Source: a virus
Virus record (IMG/VR): IMGVR_UViG_3300003323_000915
Location: 1-64,000 of that record
Strand: one strand, 5' to 3'
Length of the DNA: 64,000 nucleotides
Under the pieces are notes generated by a model. The model was not told where the DNA came from and did no database searches. It was given only the letters and a program-made list of their open reading frames with translations. Made by a program: the position numbers and the translations under genes. This document shows, piece after piece, positions 26,893 to 34,302 of this stretch. The first letter of the stretch is position 1; each line of letters begins with the position of its first letter.

Positions 26893-27143
26893 TTTAGTGA
26901 ATTTTTAAATTCAGTTAACAGATCGTCAGTAGTCAACCATCTGCCTTCCATATCCCATTGGTTATAGTGCACAAGAATGGCGTTTTTAGATGCCCAGTTG
27001 GAAAACTTCTTAGCGAACTCGTCTGCGTAGGATTCGATCATTCCGCATACTTCAGCAGGATGCTTTATATTTCCATCACCATCAACTAATGACTTTAATA
27101 TTACCATCAACTCTTCCGGTTTATCTTTCCAAAAATCACTCAT
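26889..27143 (-). CDS. Small protein of unknown function
   Basis: 84 residues from ATG 27143, chosen because it overlaps the upstream stop as ATGA (an in-frame ATG nine bases earlier exists). Contains KFSNWASKNAILVHYNQWDME. No family recognised. Confidence 0.55.
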   Translation of the reverse strand: MSDFWKDKPEELMVILKSLVDGDGNIKHPAEVCGMIESYADEFAKKFSNWASKNAILVHYNQWDMEGRWLTTDDLLTEFKNSLK

Positions 27144-27283
27144 ACCTTCCATTTTGATTTTATAAAACTAATGTTCGCAGACCTCATTTTCGGAGAGGAT
27201 ATTTTCATGGCGTATTCGATGATATATAGTGCCCGCACGTCAGGGTCACTTACCTTGCCTTTGGTTTTTATGTCTATTCTCAT
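27140..27283 (-). CDS. Very small protein at the operon junction
   Basis: 47 residues, MRIDIKTKGKVSDPDVRALY then a basic helical end (FIKSKWKV). The stop overlaps the next start (ATGA), which supports a real gene. Sequence pattern resembles small phage proteins beginning with a beta strand followed by one helix; function unknown. Confidence 0.55.
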   Translation of the reverse strand: MRIDIKTKGKVSDPDVRALYIIEYAMKISSPKMRSANISFIKSKWKV

Positions 27284-27322
27284 ATCTTTTAACTTTTTTC
27301 TTTGTTCAATTCCTGATGACGT

Positions 27323-27901
27323 TTAAAGATGACTTTCGATTAAATGCACCAGCACATGAATAACTTTAATGTGCACCTCCTGTATCCTGGCAGCATGTCC
27401 AAAATATGGAACAACAATCGCTACGTCCGTGGGCTTGAGTAAGTCCATGATCGACCCGCCTTGATTGCCAGTCAAAAATACGACTTTCATTTCTTTGAAG
27501 TGGGCAGCACGCACAGCAGTGAACACGTTCTCCGACAGCCCGCTTGTGCTGATGGCTAGCAGTAAGTCTCCAGGCTTCCCATGCGCCATTATCCAGCGAG
27601 CAAACACCGCGGCGTAGCTGTAGTCATTACTCACACAAGTCAAGTGCCCAGGATCTGATATAGCGATAGCCTCGATAGGGTCACGGTCTCTGTAATACCT
27701 GCCGGTTAGCTCGCTGGCGAAGTGCATTGCGTCACTCATAGATCCACCGTTGCCGCAGGAAATTATTTTCTTGCCAGACTTTATGGCCGTGATCATCGCT
27801 GTTGCTGCAAGTTCTATTGCAAGCAGATTGTCCGGGTCGTTGGTGAATCGCTGTAGGACTACCTGCGCTTCTTCGAGTTCGGATTGGATGGTGGGTGTCA
27901 T
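27323..27901 (-). CDS. gmhA: Sedoheptulose-7-phosphate isomerase (phosphoheptose isomerase)
   Basis: 192 residues, the standard GmhA length. The SIS-domain pattern is present in order: ISCGNGGSMSDAMHFASELT at about 47-66 (usually GNGGS-H/C-DAxHFAxELTGR), DLLLAISTSGLSENV, and the C-terminal QEVHIKVIHVLVHLIE with the conserved catalytic His. It converts sedoheptulose 7-phosphate to D-glycero-D-manno-heptose 7-phosphate, the first step to ADP-heptose. The kinase and adenylyltransferase for later steps lie at 48315-49600. Here it sits among small early-type genes, ATGA-coupled to the gene upstream. Confidence 0.85.
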   Translation of the reverse strand: MTPTIQSELEEAQVVLQRFTNDPDNLLAIELAATAMITAIKSGKKIISCGNGGSMSDAMHFASELTGRYYRDRDPIEAIAISDPGHLTCVSNDYSYAAVFARWIMAHGKPGDLLLAISTSGLSENVFTAVRAAHFKEMKVVFLTGNQGGSIMDLLKPTDVAIVVPYFGHAARIQEVHIKVIHVLVHLIESHL

Positions 27902-28248
27902 GATTTAAGGTGGCTAATATGCTTCTCTATCAATTGATCTGCTATCTCGGATACTTTAGTGGAAACTGCCTCTTTTAATTTACCATATGATATACTGTTC
28001 CATATAGCGTCCTTTATAACCTTGCTGACCATTTCTTCAACGGTAGATTGGAAATCATAATTCTCAACGGCTCGTTTAATGCCGTCCTCAAGTTGTTGCT
28101 TTACAGCTTCGTTATGAACGACCATTTGATGTATGACCTTTTGCGCTGATATTTCAAGCTCAATTCTGAAGTTAGTGTAGTCTTCCATTGATTCAGTGTT
28201 AAATGTTTGATGATATAATTTCCATATAGAAGGTAGAACTGATATCAT
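27898..28248 (-). CDS. Helical protein of unknown function
   Basis: 116 residues, with amphipathic helices (VIHQMVVHNEAVKQQLEDGI, IADQLIEKHISHL). Start ATG 28248 overlaps the upstream stop; an internal ATG at 28188 is possible. Directly upstream of gmhA on the same strand. Confidence 0.55.
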   Translation of the reverse strand: MISVLPSIWKLYHQTFNTESMEDYTNFRIELEISAQKVIHQMVVHNEAVKQQLEDGIKRAVENYDFQSTVEEMVSKVIKDAIWNSISYGKLKEAVSTKVSEIADQLIEKHISHLKS

Positions 28249-28571
28249 ACCCCAAGTTGCTTTTTAATCTCACTGTATTTCATAGTTGGATTTGCCTTCC
28301 GAATTTTTATCACATCAACCAATGTCTTGAGTTGCACTTTATTCACATTGCGCGGTCCTGCCACGGGCCGCAGTCCGACTTTGAATATGATATGCTGCGC
28401 GCGCCTGACGGAAATGCCGAGGATCTGCGCGACTTCTCTTGTTGTGTAGTATGCTCGCTCTATCCACTCTCCGTCGATATTGCGGAATATCTTCTCCACG
28501 GATAGCACATACACAACCTCATTAGTCGGCGGTAATTTTTTTAAGTCGTATAGGTTCTTGATTACACGCAT
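28245..28571 (-). CDS. Helix-turn-helix DNA-binding protein (MerR/excisionase-like)
   Basis: 108 residues from ATG 28571. The middle has YYTTREVAQILGISVRRAQH, the helix-turn-helix pattern of MerR or excisionase-type domains (HTH_17), at about 42-61. A second helical region with KVQLKTLVDVIKIRK follows. It may regulate the early operon or act as an accessory to the serine recombinase. Overlaps the next gene upstream by one base. Confidence 0.7.
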   Translation of the reverse strand: MRVIKNLYDLKKLPPTNEVVYVLSVEKIFRNIDGEWIERAYYTTREVAQILGISVRRAQHIIFKVGLRPVAGPRNVNKVQLKTLVDVIKIRKANPTMKYSEIKKQLGV

Positions 28572-28855
28572 TAAAATATCTGATGAGAAAGCCAAATACA
28601 AAACACCATGAAAACAAGCGCAACAGTGATGCCAGACATGAACGCATTCCAGACGGAACAAAATATATATCCATCGGTGAAGTAGTACTCAAAGAAATTT
28701 CTGTATCCGTTCCGGTAGAATTGCACTGTACTAATGATTGATGTGATGATCCAGATTATAAATGCAACAATGTACATCGTGATCATTACTTTCACGCCAT
28801 CAGCAGTCATTGGTCCGCCGCTGTATATTGGTATTATGATTGGATATGATTGCAT
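28571..28855 (-). CDS. Two- to three-span membrane protein
   Basis: 94 residues with hydrophobic stretches at about 22-42 (VMITMYIVAFIIWIITSIIS) and 70-90 (GITVALVFMVFCIWLSH). No family recognised. Stops and starts abut its neighbours, fitting the packed minus-strand operon. Confidence 0.6.
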   Translation of the reverse strand: MQSYPIIIPIYSGGPMTADGVKVMITMYIVAFIIWIITSIISTVQFYRNGYRNFFEYYFTDGYIFCSVWNAFMSGITVALVFMVFCIWLSHQIF

Positions 28856-29043
28856 CAGTTGAATATTTTAAGTAATGCCAATAAAATTAAAAGGAAGACA
28901 ACTAAACCAACAGATATCAACATTGGACTCAATACCCACCACCACGACCAGTCGATGTAGTGCGTTAATTTCAATACGATAAACGCAATTGTCAAAAGGC
29001 CGGTGAATCCGATGCCTGAGCTTGATGATGAATTTTTTGACAT
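28855..29043 (-). CDS. Small membrane protein of the Fragile-X-F annotation type
   Basis: 62 residues with two membrane spans. The pattern GFTGLLTIAFIVLKLTHYID followed by WSWWWVLSPMLISVGLVV is widely found in small phage and bacterial proteins annotated as transmembrane Fragile-X-F protein; the name carries no function. Ser-rich N-terminus. Confidence 0.75.
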   Translation of the reverse strand: MSKNSSSSSGIGFTGLLTIAFIVLKLTHYIDWSWWWVLSPMLISVGLVVFLLILLALLKIFN

Positions 29044-29055
29044 GGTTTTATTGGT

Positions 29056-29334
29056 TTAAGCTTCAACTTTTTCGTTAACAATAACTTCGTATCCTTTCGC
29101 TGCCTCCCACACTTGGCGGAGGAACTCTTTATACTTGCTCATTTCCGGCGTGGACTTCAGTTTTATGCCGAATGCATGGGCTACATTGAACATGATCCGC
29201 AGCTCCATCATGGCGCCGATGTCGGTGCAGGCGCGGTATTGGAATGCGAGCCAGCGTTCGAATGTAGTGAGCTTGGCGCCCATGATAAGCCGTGATTGCA
29301 GGCTTTCTGTTTCTTCGAGTGTGATTGTTTTCAT
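29056..29334 (-). CDS. Phage protein of unknown function
   Basis: 92 residues from ATG 29334 (MKTITLEETESLQSRLIMG). Helical, with FERWLAFQYRACTDIGAMME. The in-frame extension upstream would run into the next gene. No family recognised. Confidence 0.6.
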   Translation of the reverse strand: MKTITLEETESLQSRLIMGAKLTTFERWLAFQYRACTDIGAMMELRIMFNVAHAFGIKLKSTPEMSKYKEFLRQVWEAAKGYEVIVNEKVEA

Positions 29335-29341
29335 AAGGGGA

Positions 29342-30223
29342 TTATTTTCGTAGTAGTTCATGGCTTGCAGCGATTAAAGTTTCAAGATCTTTGAGTGAGA
29401 TGCCTTTTTTGCAGCCGATGTCGACGTGGCTTATTTTGAACTGCCAAATTCCAATTACCCTGGAGTAATTTGAAACCGCCTCAAACCAGCGCTCAAGATC
29501 AAACACTAGTATTTGCTCAGTACCGTAAACAACATATCCGTCTTTGATTGTAACTTCGAATTTGCTATCCTCAGCTTCAAGCACCATTGTTTTGAATTTT
29601 GGTTTTGGTTCGGCATACACTGGCTCGAAGAGTGCAGTGTTATTAATAAGCACATCGTCACCAACACACACATCGCCTGGATTTGCGTCTTTCTCACACC
29701 ATTGACCATAGTCGTTTTTATAAAGCATTGTTCCGTAATTCCATCGGAGTAAGTTTGATACCACTTTGTACCCGATGGGTTCTCGTTCTTCTTTATCTGG
29801 TTTTTGATCGGATTGATTAACCGAGAAATGATTCATGATCTCTTCGACGGTGGCTTTGCGGACGTAATAGGTATTAGTTGCCCATCGTTCTGTTGCCTTA
29901 ATTCCATAAACGTTTATAAATTCATTACTGACCTCACTTACTTTATACATACCCAAAGGTAATAATGGGCCTGAATCCGTAACACTAATGACCCATTCCC
30001 CAACATGAATCTCATCCCCTTCAACCATTGCCGCGAGTGCGAGAACTAATTCTGGATTAGAGGCGTCAACTACCGTACGAGAATGCTTCAGGCACGGCAT
30101 TGAGACATCTTTTTGATTGCGCAGGAACTCATCAGTATAACCTAGTGCGCAAAGCTTTGGTATTAATTCTTCGATTTGTTTCGGTGTTCCTTGTATGGCG
30201 AGTGGTGTTGCAAATTTTTTCAT
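29342..30223 (-). CDS. Protein of unknown function with SH3-like segments
   Basis: 293 residues from ATG 30223, which overlaps the stop of the lipoprotein gene upstream. Beta-rich segments include EIHVGEWVISVTD and GDVCVGDDVLINN; the end resembles a short helical repeat (LKDLETLIAASHELLRK). Looks like two related small domains joined by an acidic linker (KPDKEEREP). No catalytic motif. Confidence 0.6.
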   Translation of the reverse strand: MKKFATPLAIQGTPKQIEELIPKLCALGYTDEFLRNQKDVSMPCLKHSRTVVDASNPELVLALAAMVEGDEIHVGEWVISVTDSGPLLPLGMYKVSEVSNEFINVYGIKATERWATNTYYVRKATVEEIMNHFSVNQSDQKPDKEEREPIGYKVVSNLLRWNYGTMLYKNDYGQWCEKDANPGDVCVGDDVLINNTALFEPVYAEPKPKFKTMVLEAEDSKFEVTIKDGYVVYGTEQILVFDLERWFEAVSNYSRVIGIWQFKISHVDIGCKKGISLKDLETLIAASHELLRK

Positions 30224-30588
30224 ATTGCACAAATGTTTTTGTTACTCAATACAATGTTCCCTTTCACGCTGTGGATATATATCGAAGTTAGTTTGCCTTC
30301 GATTTTGTATTTCACATTGTACCAAACACCATTATCGCCAATACCATAATAGGTAGCGGCGCCTGATCGCATTTCAAGTTCTCGGATAACAATGTTGTCA
30401 TTGCCAGTCACGGCCTTAAAGAACAGACGATCGCATGACAGACCGGTCTTCGTTGTGGTTACCTGCACTTGGCGTAGGCCGCAGCCGTCTTTGTCTTTCA
30501 CATACATCAAATCGAAATGTTCCTTGCTGGTGAACATGAAAGAATTGCAGGAACTTAAAATGAGTGCTAATAGGATGAAGGTTTTCAT
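30220..30588 (-). CDS. Putative lipoprotein
   Basis: 122 residues from ATG 30588. Signal peptide MKTFILLALILSSCNS with the lipobox LSSC (Cys at 14). The mature part has two more Cys (DGCGLRQ, TGLSCDR) and a beta-rich body. Likely anchored in the host envelope, perhaps for superinfection exclusion; function inferred only from localisation. ATG is preceded by the junction motif TGCAAACTAATT. Confidence 0.65.
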   Translation of the reverse strand: MKTFILLALILSSCNSFMFTSKEHFDLMYVKDKDGCGLRQVQVTTTKTGLSCDRLFFKAVTGNDNIVIRELEMRSGAATYYGIGDNGVWYNVKYKIEGKLTSIYIHSVKGNIVLSNKNICAI

Positions 30589-30601
30589 AATTAGTTTGCA
30601 G

Positions 30602-30763
30602 TTATTGTTCGTTGATAAAGTAAATCCCATTCATTGGCGGTCCGTCGTATGGCTCGTGCTTCATACTACACGCATCGTTGATCGATGAGAAAAACCATGC
30701 TTCGAACCAGTCGGTTGTGTTGTAAACTCTATAGTTAATGCGGATGGTGTAGAGGCGGTTCAT
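30602..30763 (-). CDS. Small aromatic-rich protein
   Basis: 53 residues: MNRLYTIRINYRVYNTTDWF then a short helical and Pro/Gly-rich end (DGPPMNGIYFINEQ). Fills the space between two operon genes; a purine-rich GGAAGGGGGAACC lies about 30 bases before the ATG. Unknown function. Confidence 0.6.
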   Translation of the reverse strand: MNRLYTIRINYRVYNTTDWFEAWFFSSINDACSMKHEPYDGPPMNGIYFINEQ

Positions 30764-30799
30764 TTTTTTTCTAGCATTTAGGTTCCCCCTTCCAATATT

Positions 30800-31033
30800 T
30801 TATCTACAGATTAGCCGATAACCGACCCATGCAGGTTTGATTCCATTTAACTTTCCTTTGCTTTTACCTTTGACGGCTTTCGAATTTTTATCGTTGGGAT
30901 GCGCGTCGGCTTTATATCGATGATCAAACGCCATCATATTATTTTCATTGATATATAAATCGGGATTATCATCTTCCTTGACTAATATCCCCAAGCGGAT
31001 CATTAGATCAATAATATGTGTTGGTTGTTCCAT
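30800..31033 (-). CDS. Small protein of unknown function
   Basis: 77 residues, N-terminal half acidic/helical (HIIDLMIRLGILVKEDDNPD), C-terminal half Lys-rich (KAVKGKSKGKLNG) ending with GYRLICR. The ATG follows the junction motif AAAGCAAACTAATTTTAGAC. Confidence 0.6.
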   Translation of the reverse strand: MEQPTHIIDLMIRLGILVKEDDNPDLYINENNMMAFDHRYKADAHPNDKNSKAVKGKSKGKLNGIKPAWVGYRLICR

Positions 31034-31041
31034 GTCTAAAA

Positions 31042-31416
31042 TTAGTTTGCTTTGATGTTTGGTTGTTCAATCGATATATTGTCTCTGTGATCCTGGCATG
31101 GCTTAGATAAACAACCGGATGCGCAGAATAAACTTTGCTCTATGCGTGTTAATTCGTCGGCTGTTTGTCCTGTGTGGCATGCGATTGTCCTGGATGTGCC
31201 GTCTTTGAATTTTAATTCAAGAACTGGCGTAGCCCAGTAACTTCCGCTGATGCCGCCTAAAATTTCTTTATTGAAATCTTCTGTAAATCCTGATTCACTC
31301 GACCAAACTTGAGTTGCTGTCCAAAACCAATCCTCATGCATACCCATCGTAGCTTCTTCAATATTTGGAGTTGAGATGATGATTTGTTTTGCGAGAATGA
31401 AGTTGTAGTCTGCCAT
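31042..31416 (-). CDS. Small protein of unknown function
   Basis: 124 residues from ATG 31416 (MADYNFILAKQI). Beta-rich with WFWTATQVWSSESGFTED and a Cys pair CASGCLSKPCQDH. Ends NIKAN with its stop in the repeated junction 11-mer. In-frame upstream sequence belongs to the preceding gene. Confidence 0.6.
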   Translation of the reverse strand: MADYNFILAKQIIISTPNIEEATMGMHEDWFWTATQVWSSESGFTEDFNKEILGGISGSYWATPVLELKFKDGTSRTIACHTGQTADELTRIEQSLFCASGCLSKPCQDHRDNISIEQPNIKAN

Positions 31417-31427
31417 GATTCCTAAAA

Positions 31428-31583
31428 TTAGTTTGCTTTGTTTTTTAATTTCTTCACGCGCCAAACACCCATGATTATCGCGCAATCTTTATCGTGTGGA
31501 TCTGCATACCATACTTGGATCTCTTTAGCGGATGCTATATAGAAATAGTATTTACCGATCTTACTTTGGGTGTACAGTTCCAT
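31428..31583 (-). CDS. Small basic protein
   Basis: 51 residues: MELYTQSKIGKYYFYIASAK, then VWYADPHDKDCAIIMGVWRV and a Lys-rich end. ATG directly follows CGCAAACTAATT and its last codons and stop lie in the next copy of the same motif. Unknown function. Confidence 0.6.
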   Translation of the reverse strand: MELYTQSKIGKYYFYIASAKEIQVWYADPHDKDCAIIMGVWRVKKLKNKAN

Positions 31584-31585
31584 AA

Positions 31586-31945
31586 TTAGTTTGCGCTTAA
31601 AGACCTGTGCTTGATTAAATTCGTTTCATGGATGTGCTCCCAGAGCCAGACTGCCCAGGGTTCGTCGCTAATGTCGAAGATAACGGTTTCGCCGCCGCGG
31701 GTGTAGCTGTATTCTATTTTGGTGCCAGTGAATATAAATTTCTCTACGTGGAAGATCGAGCGCGATAAAATAAACTCGATTCCGCCGGCTATCTGCTTTA
31801 AATAGAACCCGTACTTCTTCACGTCTACCGTTCCGGCCATCATTCGCACAACAGCGTACTTCTGCATTCGCATTAATTCCATGGCATGCTTTCGTAATGC
31901 CGTTCGCTCTTTCTTGTCTTCAATGCCAATGAATTGTGTTTTCAT
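31586..31945 (-). CDS. Phage protein of unknown function
   Basis: 119 residues from ATG 31945 (MKTQFIGIEDKKERTALRKH), which follows AAAGCAAACTAATT; an in-frame ATG at 31996 would start inside the structured upstream region and is less likely. Central beta strands (FILSRSIFHVEKFIFTGTKI) precede an ISDEPWAVWLWEHIHE end. No family recognised. Confidence 0.6.
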   Translation of the reverse strand: MKTQFIGIEDKKERTALRKHAMELMRMQKYAVVRMMAGTVDVKKYGFYLKQIAGGIEFILSRSIFHVEKFIFTGTKIEYSYTRGGETVIFDISDEPWAVWLWEHIHETNLIKHRSLSAN

Positions 31946-31965
31946 AATTAGTTTGCTTTGTGTAA

Positions 31966-32140
31966 AAAGATAGGCGTAAATACTCCCTATTTTCATCCTG
32001 GTTGCTGCTGACCTCTAGGGTAGTCAAGGCAAGGGCCGTAGCTCTACAGCAGCTTATTCCAGCCAAGTATTTACAATCCTATCTTTATAAAGTCCCGGAC
32101 ACACGAAGAAAGACCCTCTCTGAAAAACTTCGATGCCGGG
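31966..32140. ncRNA. Candidate structured RNA with nested helices
   Basis: Outer helix: AAAGATAGG (31966-31974) and GTAAATACT (31976-31984) pair with AGTATTTAC (32066-32074) and CCTATCTTT (32078-32086). Inside it CTGG (31998-32001) pairs with CCAG (32059-32062), and GCTGCTG (32004-32010) with CAGCAGC (32047-32053). A second nested stem follows: CCCGG (32094-32098) with CCGGG (32136-32140), enclosing CGAAG with CTTCG. No convincing gene lies in 31946-32144. The strand is not decided; on the minus strand it would be the leader of the gene at 31945. Confidence 0.5.
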
Positions 32141-32144
32141 GGTG

Positions 32145-32465
32145 TTATGTTGTTGCTTTTCTAATGGTTTTGTCTATCTGCTTAACCAACTCAATAGGAG
32201 GTACTGAATCTTCCGAATACATAGCGATTTTGCCAATGAATTCATTAGCCGCTTTCAATGCCTCCAATAATTCAGGCGCGGCGGCAATTAGTTTGGCGTC
32301 AGCTTCTATATCATTCCCACCCATTGCACCGATAGTATTAATCACAGTTGTTCTAATACCAGGATCATCATAATCTTCATTCGGTTCAACAAACCAACTT
32401 GAAAGGCTTACTATTTTATGGTCTTGATATTCCCATGGCCCCGGCGTGTGCTTTAGATCTTTCAT
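32145..32465 (-). CDS. Phage protein of the HTPGPW / AAAPELLEAL type
   Basis: 106 residues starting MKDLKHTPGPWEYQ and containing DAKLIAAAPELLEALKAANE, a wording shared by many phage proteins of unknown function. The C-terminus is helical. Its stop lies five bases before the structured region. ATG overlaps the upstream stop. Confidence 0.75.
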   Translation of the reverse strand: MKDLKHTPGPWEYQDHKIVSLSSWFVEPNEDYDDPGIRTTVINTIGAMGGNDIEADAKLIAAAPELLEALKAANEFIGKIAMYSEDSVPPIELVKQIDKTIRKATT

Positions 32466-32776
32466 ACCATCATTCCTTTAAGTTCTGACTTCTTACACTT
32501 GTCGATTTTCTTGGTACGCAGGATGATGTTATTTTCCTCACAGTAGCGCGACAATAACGGCATATGCTTTTGTTCGTCCGGTTGTGGAATTAGTTTGCGC
32601 TTCACAAGTTCTCCCATTGTTACCGTTCGGTAATGGTCATCGTAGCCGTATTGGAACGGGATGATGAATGTTTGTTCAGTGGGTAGCGCGAGATCCACAG
32701 TCACGCGCGCGCTGAAGTATGAGTTGCCGTTGGTTTTATCAAACCATTCGAGGCAAAGTATATCGAGAGTTTTCAT
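32462..32776 (-). CDS. Small protein of unknown function
   Basis: 104 residues from ATG 32776 (MKTLDILCLEWFDKTNGNSY), overlapping the upstream stop. Contains YRTVTMGELVKRKLIPQPDE; the KRKL codons include an internal copy of the GCAAACTAATT 11-mer. The C-terminus is Lys-rich. No family recognised. Confidence 0.6.
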   Translation of the reverse strand: MKTLDILCLEWFDKTNGNSYFSARVTVDLALPTEQTFIIPFQYGYDDHYRTVTMGELVKRKLIPQPDEQKHMPLLSRYCEENNIILRTKKIDKCKKSELKGMMV

Positions 32777-33165
32777 ATCCACTCCTGTTTAAGTGCATAA
32801 CCGCCGTCTTTGTCAAATCCGGATGTATCGCCGTTGCGGCCATATCTTCCTTTAGGTAATTTGAATCCTTTAGGATACAGTACCCGGCCAAGTGAGTACA
32901 CCACGCTGAATCCCATATCCATTCCACAGCCGGAAACTTTTAATGCGCCATTGTCCGGATTGCGTTTGTATCCGATCGCGTGTGCGACGTACCAGCTAAT
33001 ATCTGATACTTCACCTCTTAGCACAATTGCCACGCTTATGTCGCGGGACATTCCAGAGGAGGAACGGTGCCTTAAGATCGTGTAAACTTTTTTACCTGGC
33101 TTGAGATGTTTGCGGAGGAACTTAATCGCGTTCTCCTTTAATTCGGCTTGTTCTGAAGTTTTCAT
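32773..33165 (-). CDS. Widespread phage protein of unknown function
   Basis: 130 residues. KKVYTILRHRSSSGMSRDIS and LKVSGCGMDMGFSVVYSLGR are hallmarks of a conserved phage family without known function (the LRH-SGMSR and GCGMDMG motifs). First gene of an operon: the ATG follows a leader with GCGGGGTAAAAATT and a palindromic promoter region at 33210-33232. Confidence 0.75.
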   Translation of the reverse strand: MKTSEQAELKENAIKFLRKHLKPGKKVYTILRHRSSSGMSRDISVAIVLRGEVSDISWYVAHAIGYKRNPDNGALKVSGCGMDMGFSVVYSLGRVLYPKGFKLPKGRYGRNGDTSGFDKDGGYALKQEWI

Positions 33166-33209
33166 AATTTTTACCCCGCTTTCCGAGTAGCAGTAACGTT
33201 TTGATAGAT

Positions 33210-33232
33210 CAAAGATAGTAACATTTGTTACT
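33210..33232 (-). promoter_or_regulatory. Promoter with palindromic operator
   Basis: AGTAACATTTGTTACT (33217-33232) is a 16-bp palindrome with 7-bp arms. On the minus strand TATCTTTG (33210-33217) matches the TAnnTTTG -7 consensus and overlaps the palindrome by one base. The start codon is 45 bases downstream. A factor bound to the palindrome would touch RNA polymerase. Confidence 0.7.
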
Positions 33233-33256
33233 ATGTCAGTAGGTATAGTAAAATAA

Positions 33257-33850
33257 TTATGTAACTATCTGTTTAACAGATTTATTATTTTTCATTATAC
33301 CATGGTGTTTTAGAAGTTTATATACCACGGGGATACAGATTTCGCATTCCTCGGCGATGGCGGCAATGGTGGCCTTTGCGTAATACATTTCAATTGCCTT
33401 ACTGGCTAATTCCTCATTATCAAAAACAGACTTTCGTCCCAATTTGACTCCAATTCTCTTTTTATGTGCGAGGGCATTTTTCGTCCGTTCGCTTATCATA
33501 TTCCTTTCGAATTCCGCGAACACGCCGGCGATCTGGAAAGCCATGCGGCCAATGGCGGTGGTGGTGTCGAAATTGTCGGAGATCGAAATAAAGGTAGCTT
33601 TACGCTTGTCGAATTCGTTTATCAACTCTAATAGATGGCGCAATGATCGGCCTAGCCTGTCAAGCTTTTGAACAACAACAACGTCCCCCGGCTGAAGATC
33701 AGATAAAAGCCTCTCGAGATCTTCACGCTCAGTCTTGGTGCCGGATATTTTCTCTTGGTAGATGATCTCACAGCCGTATGTGGTCAGCGCGTGAACTTGG
33801 CGACCAAGGTCTTGTTCGGTTGTAGATACTCGTGCGTAACCTCGTTTCAT
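33257..33850 (-). CDS. Serine recombinase (resolvase/invertase family)
   Basis: 197 residues from ATG 33850, the usual small-resolvase length. The catalytic region shows GYARVSTTEQDL with nucleophile S9, then GDVVVVQKLDRLGRSLRHLL and FAEFERNMISERTKNALAHK. The C-terminus (about 145-185) has a helix-turn-helix with KATIAAIAEECEICIPVVYK. It may resolve genome multimers or invert a segment; no obvious pair of target sites was found near it. Plasmid or transposon origin is possible. Confidence 0.85.
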   Translation of the reverse strand: MKRGYARVSTTEQDLGRQVHALTTYGCEIIYQEKISGTKTEREDLERLLSDLQPGDVVVVQKLDRLGRSLRHLLELINEFDKRKATFISISDNFDTTTAIGRMAFQIAGVFAEFERNMISERTKNALAHKKRIGVKLGRKSVFDNEELASKAIEMYYAKATIAAIAEECEICIPVVYKLLKHHGIMKNNKSVKQIVT

Positions 33851-33852
33851 GG

Positions 33853-34074
33853 TTATCCGCAAATTATCCAGTAGATCCAAAAACCAAAACACAACGAAAG
33901 GAAGAACACCACAACTATTGCCACGAGGCAAAAAACACCCTTCCACCATAGGTCAATTTCGTCCTCATGTTTTTTTATTGTGATCGTCTTTCCAATAAAG
34001 TAAGGAACGAACACGAACGCCGCAATAATTGCGGGATACATCAGGCTAATCCAAATCCGGTATGTCATTTTCAT
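33853..34074 (-). CDS. Two-span membrane protein
   Basis: 73 residues from ATG 34074; ATG 34068 is an alternative. Spans at about 9-27 (LMYPAIIAAFVFVPYFIG) and 47-70 (VFCLVAIVVVFFLSLCFGFWI). Stop lies two bases before the recombinase ATG. Unknown function. Confidence 0.6.
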   Translation of the reverse strand: MKMTYRIWISLMYPAIIAAFVFVPYFIGKTITIKKHEDEIDLWWKGVFCLVAIVVVFFLSLCFGFWIYWIICG

Positions 34075-34183
34075 CTTGGGTATACTGTGAGGGATCTTTA
34101 ACAAATCGGAAGATAATCTCTAAGACTATCGCGATCACGATGATGACGTATAGCGCGGCTGCCATCAGTGATAAGCCGGACAT
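34046..34183 (-). CDS. Small single-span membrane protein
   Basis: 45 residues: MSGLSLMAAALYVIIVIAIV span followed by a charged tail with DPSQYTQDENDIPDLD. It overlaps the downstream gene by 29 bases and the upstream gene by 19, as elsewhere in this cluster. Unknown function. Confidence 0.5.
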   Translation of the reverse strand: MSGLSLMAAALYVIIVIAIVLEIIFRFVKDPSQYTQDENDIPDLD

Positions 34184-34302
34184 GATACGTAAACCTTATT
34201 CAGGTGTTTGCGGTGGAATTTATTGCCACCGACATTTGAATGCTCGATTGAATTGCAACGTGTGGTTGCGATCAATAGGAGAATGATGAGTAGTGTTTTC
34301 AT
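34165..34302 (-). CDS. Small secreted or lipoprotein-like protein
   Basis: 45 residues with a signal-like N-terminus MKTLLIILLLIATTRCNSIE. A Cys at 16 follows ATTR, a poor lipobox. Short basic mature part. Overlaps the next gene by 19 bases. Together with the two neighbouring membrane genes it could form a small envelope-acting set. Confidence 0.5.
   Translation of the reverse strand: MKTLLIILLLIATTRCNSIEHSNVGGNKFHRKHLNKVYVSCPAYH

Larger units (their letters stand above)
30589..32598 (-). repeat. Six dispersed copies of the 11-mer GCAAACTAATT, five at gene starts
   Basis: Minus-strand GCAAACTAATT occurs at 30589-30599, 31040-31050, 31426-31436, 31584-31594, 31946-31956 and 32588-32598. The first five lie at gene starts: three directly before ATG, two followed by TTTTAG and an ATG within 10 bases. 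In three of them the motif encodes the last residues and stop of the upstream gene (…AN-stop). The sixth lies inside the gene 32462-32776. Confidence 0.8.

Noticed and set aside
32002-32373. Plus-strand open frame across the structured region
   Set aside because: It runs through the helices and into the antisense of a conserved phage gene (32145-32465); the translation has no protein-like pattern.
32588-32598. GCAAACTAATT copy inside gene 32462-32776 as a gene start
   Set aside because: No start codon follows at a useful distance in another frame; it reads as KRKLIP in the host gene. Kept only as a member of the repeat family.
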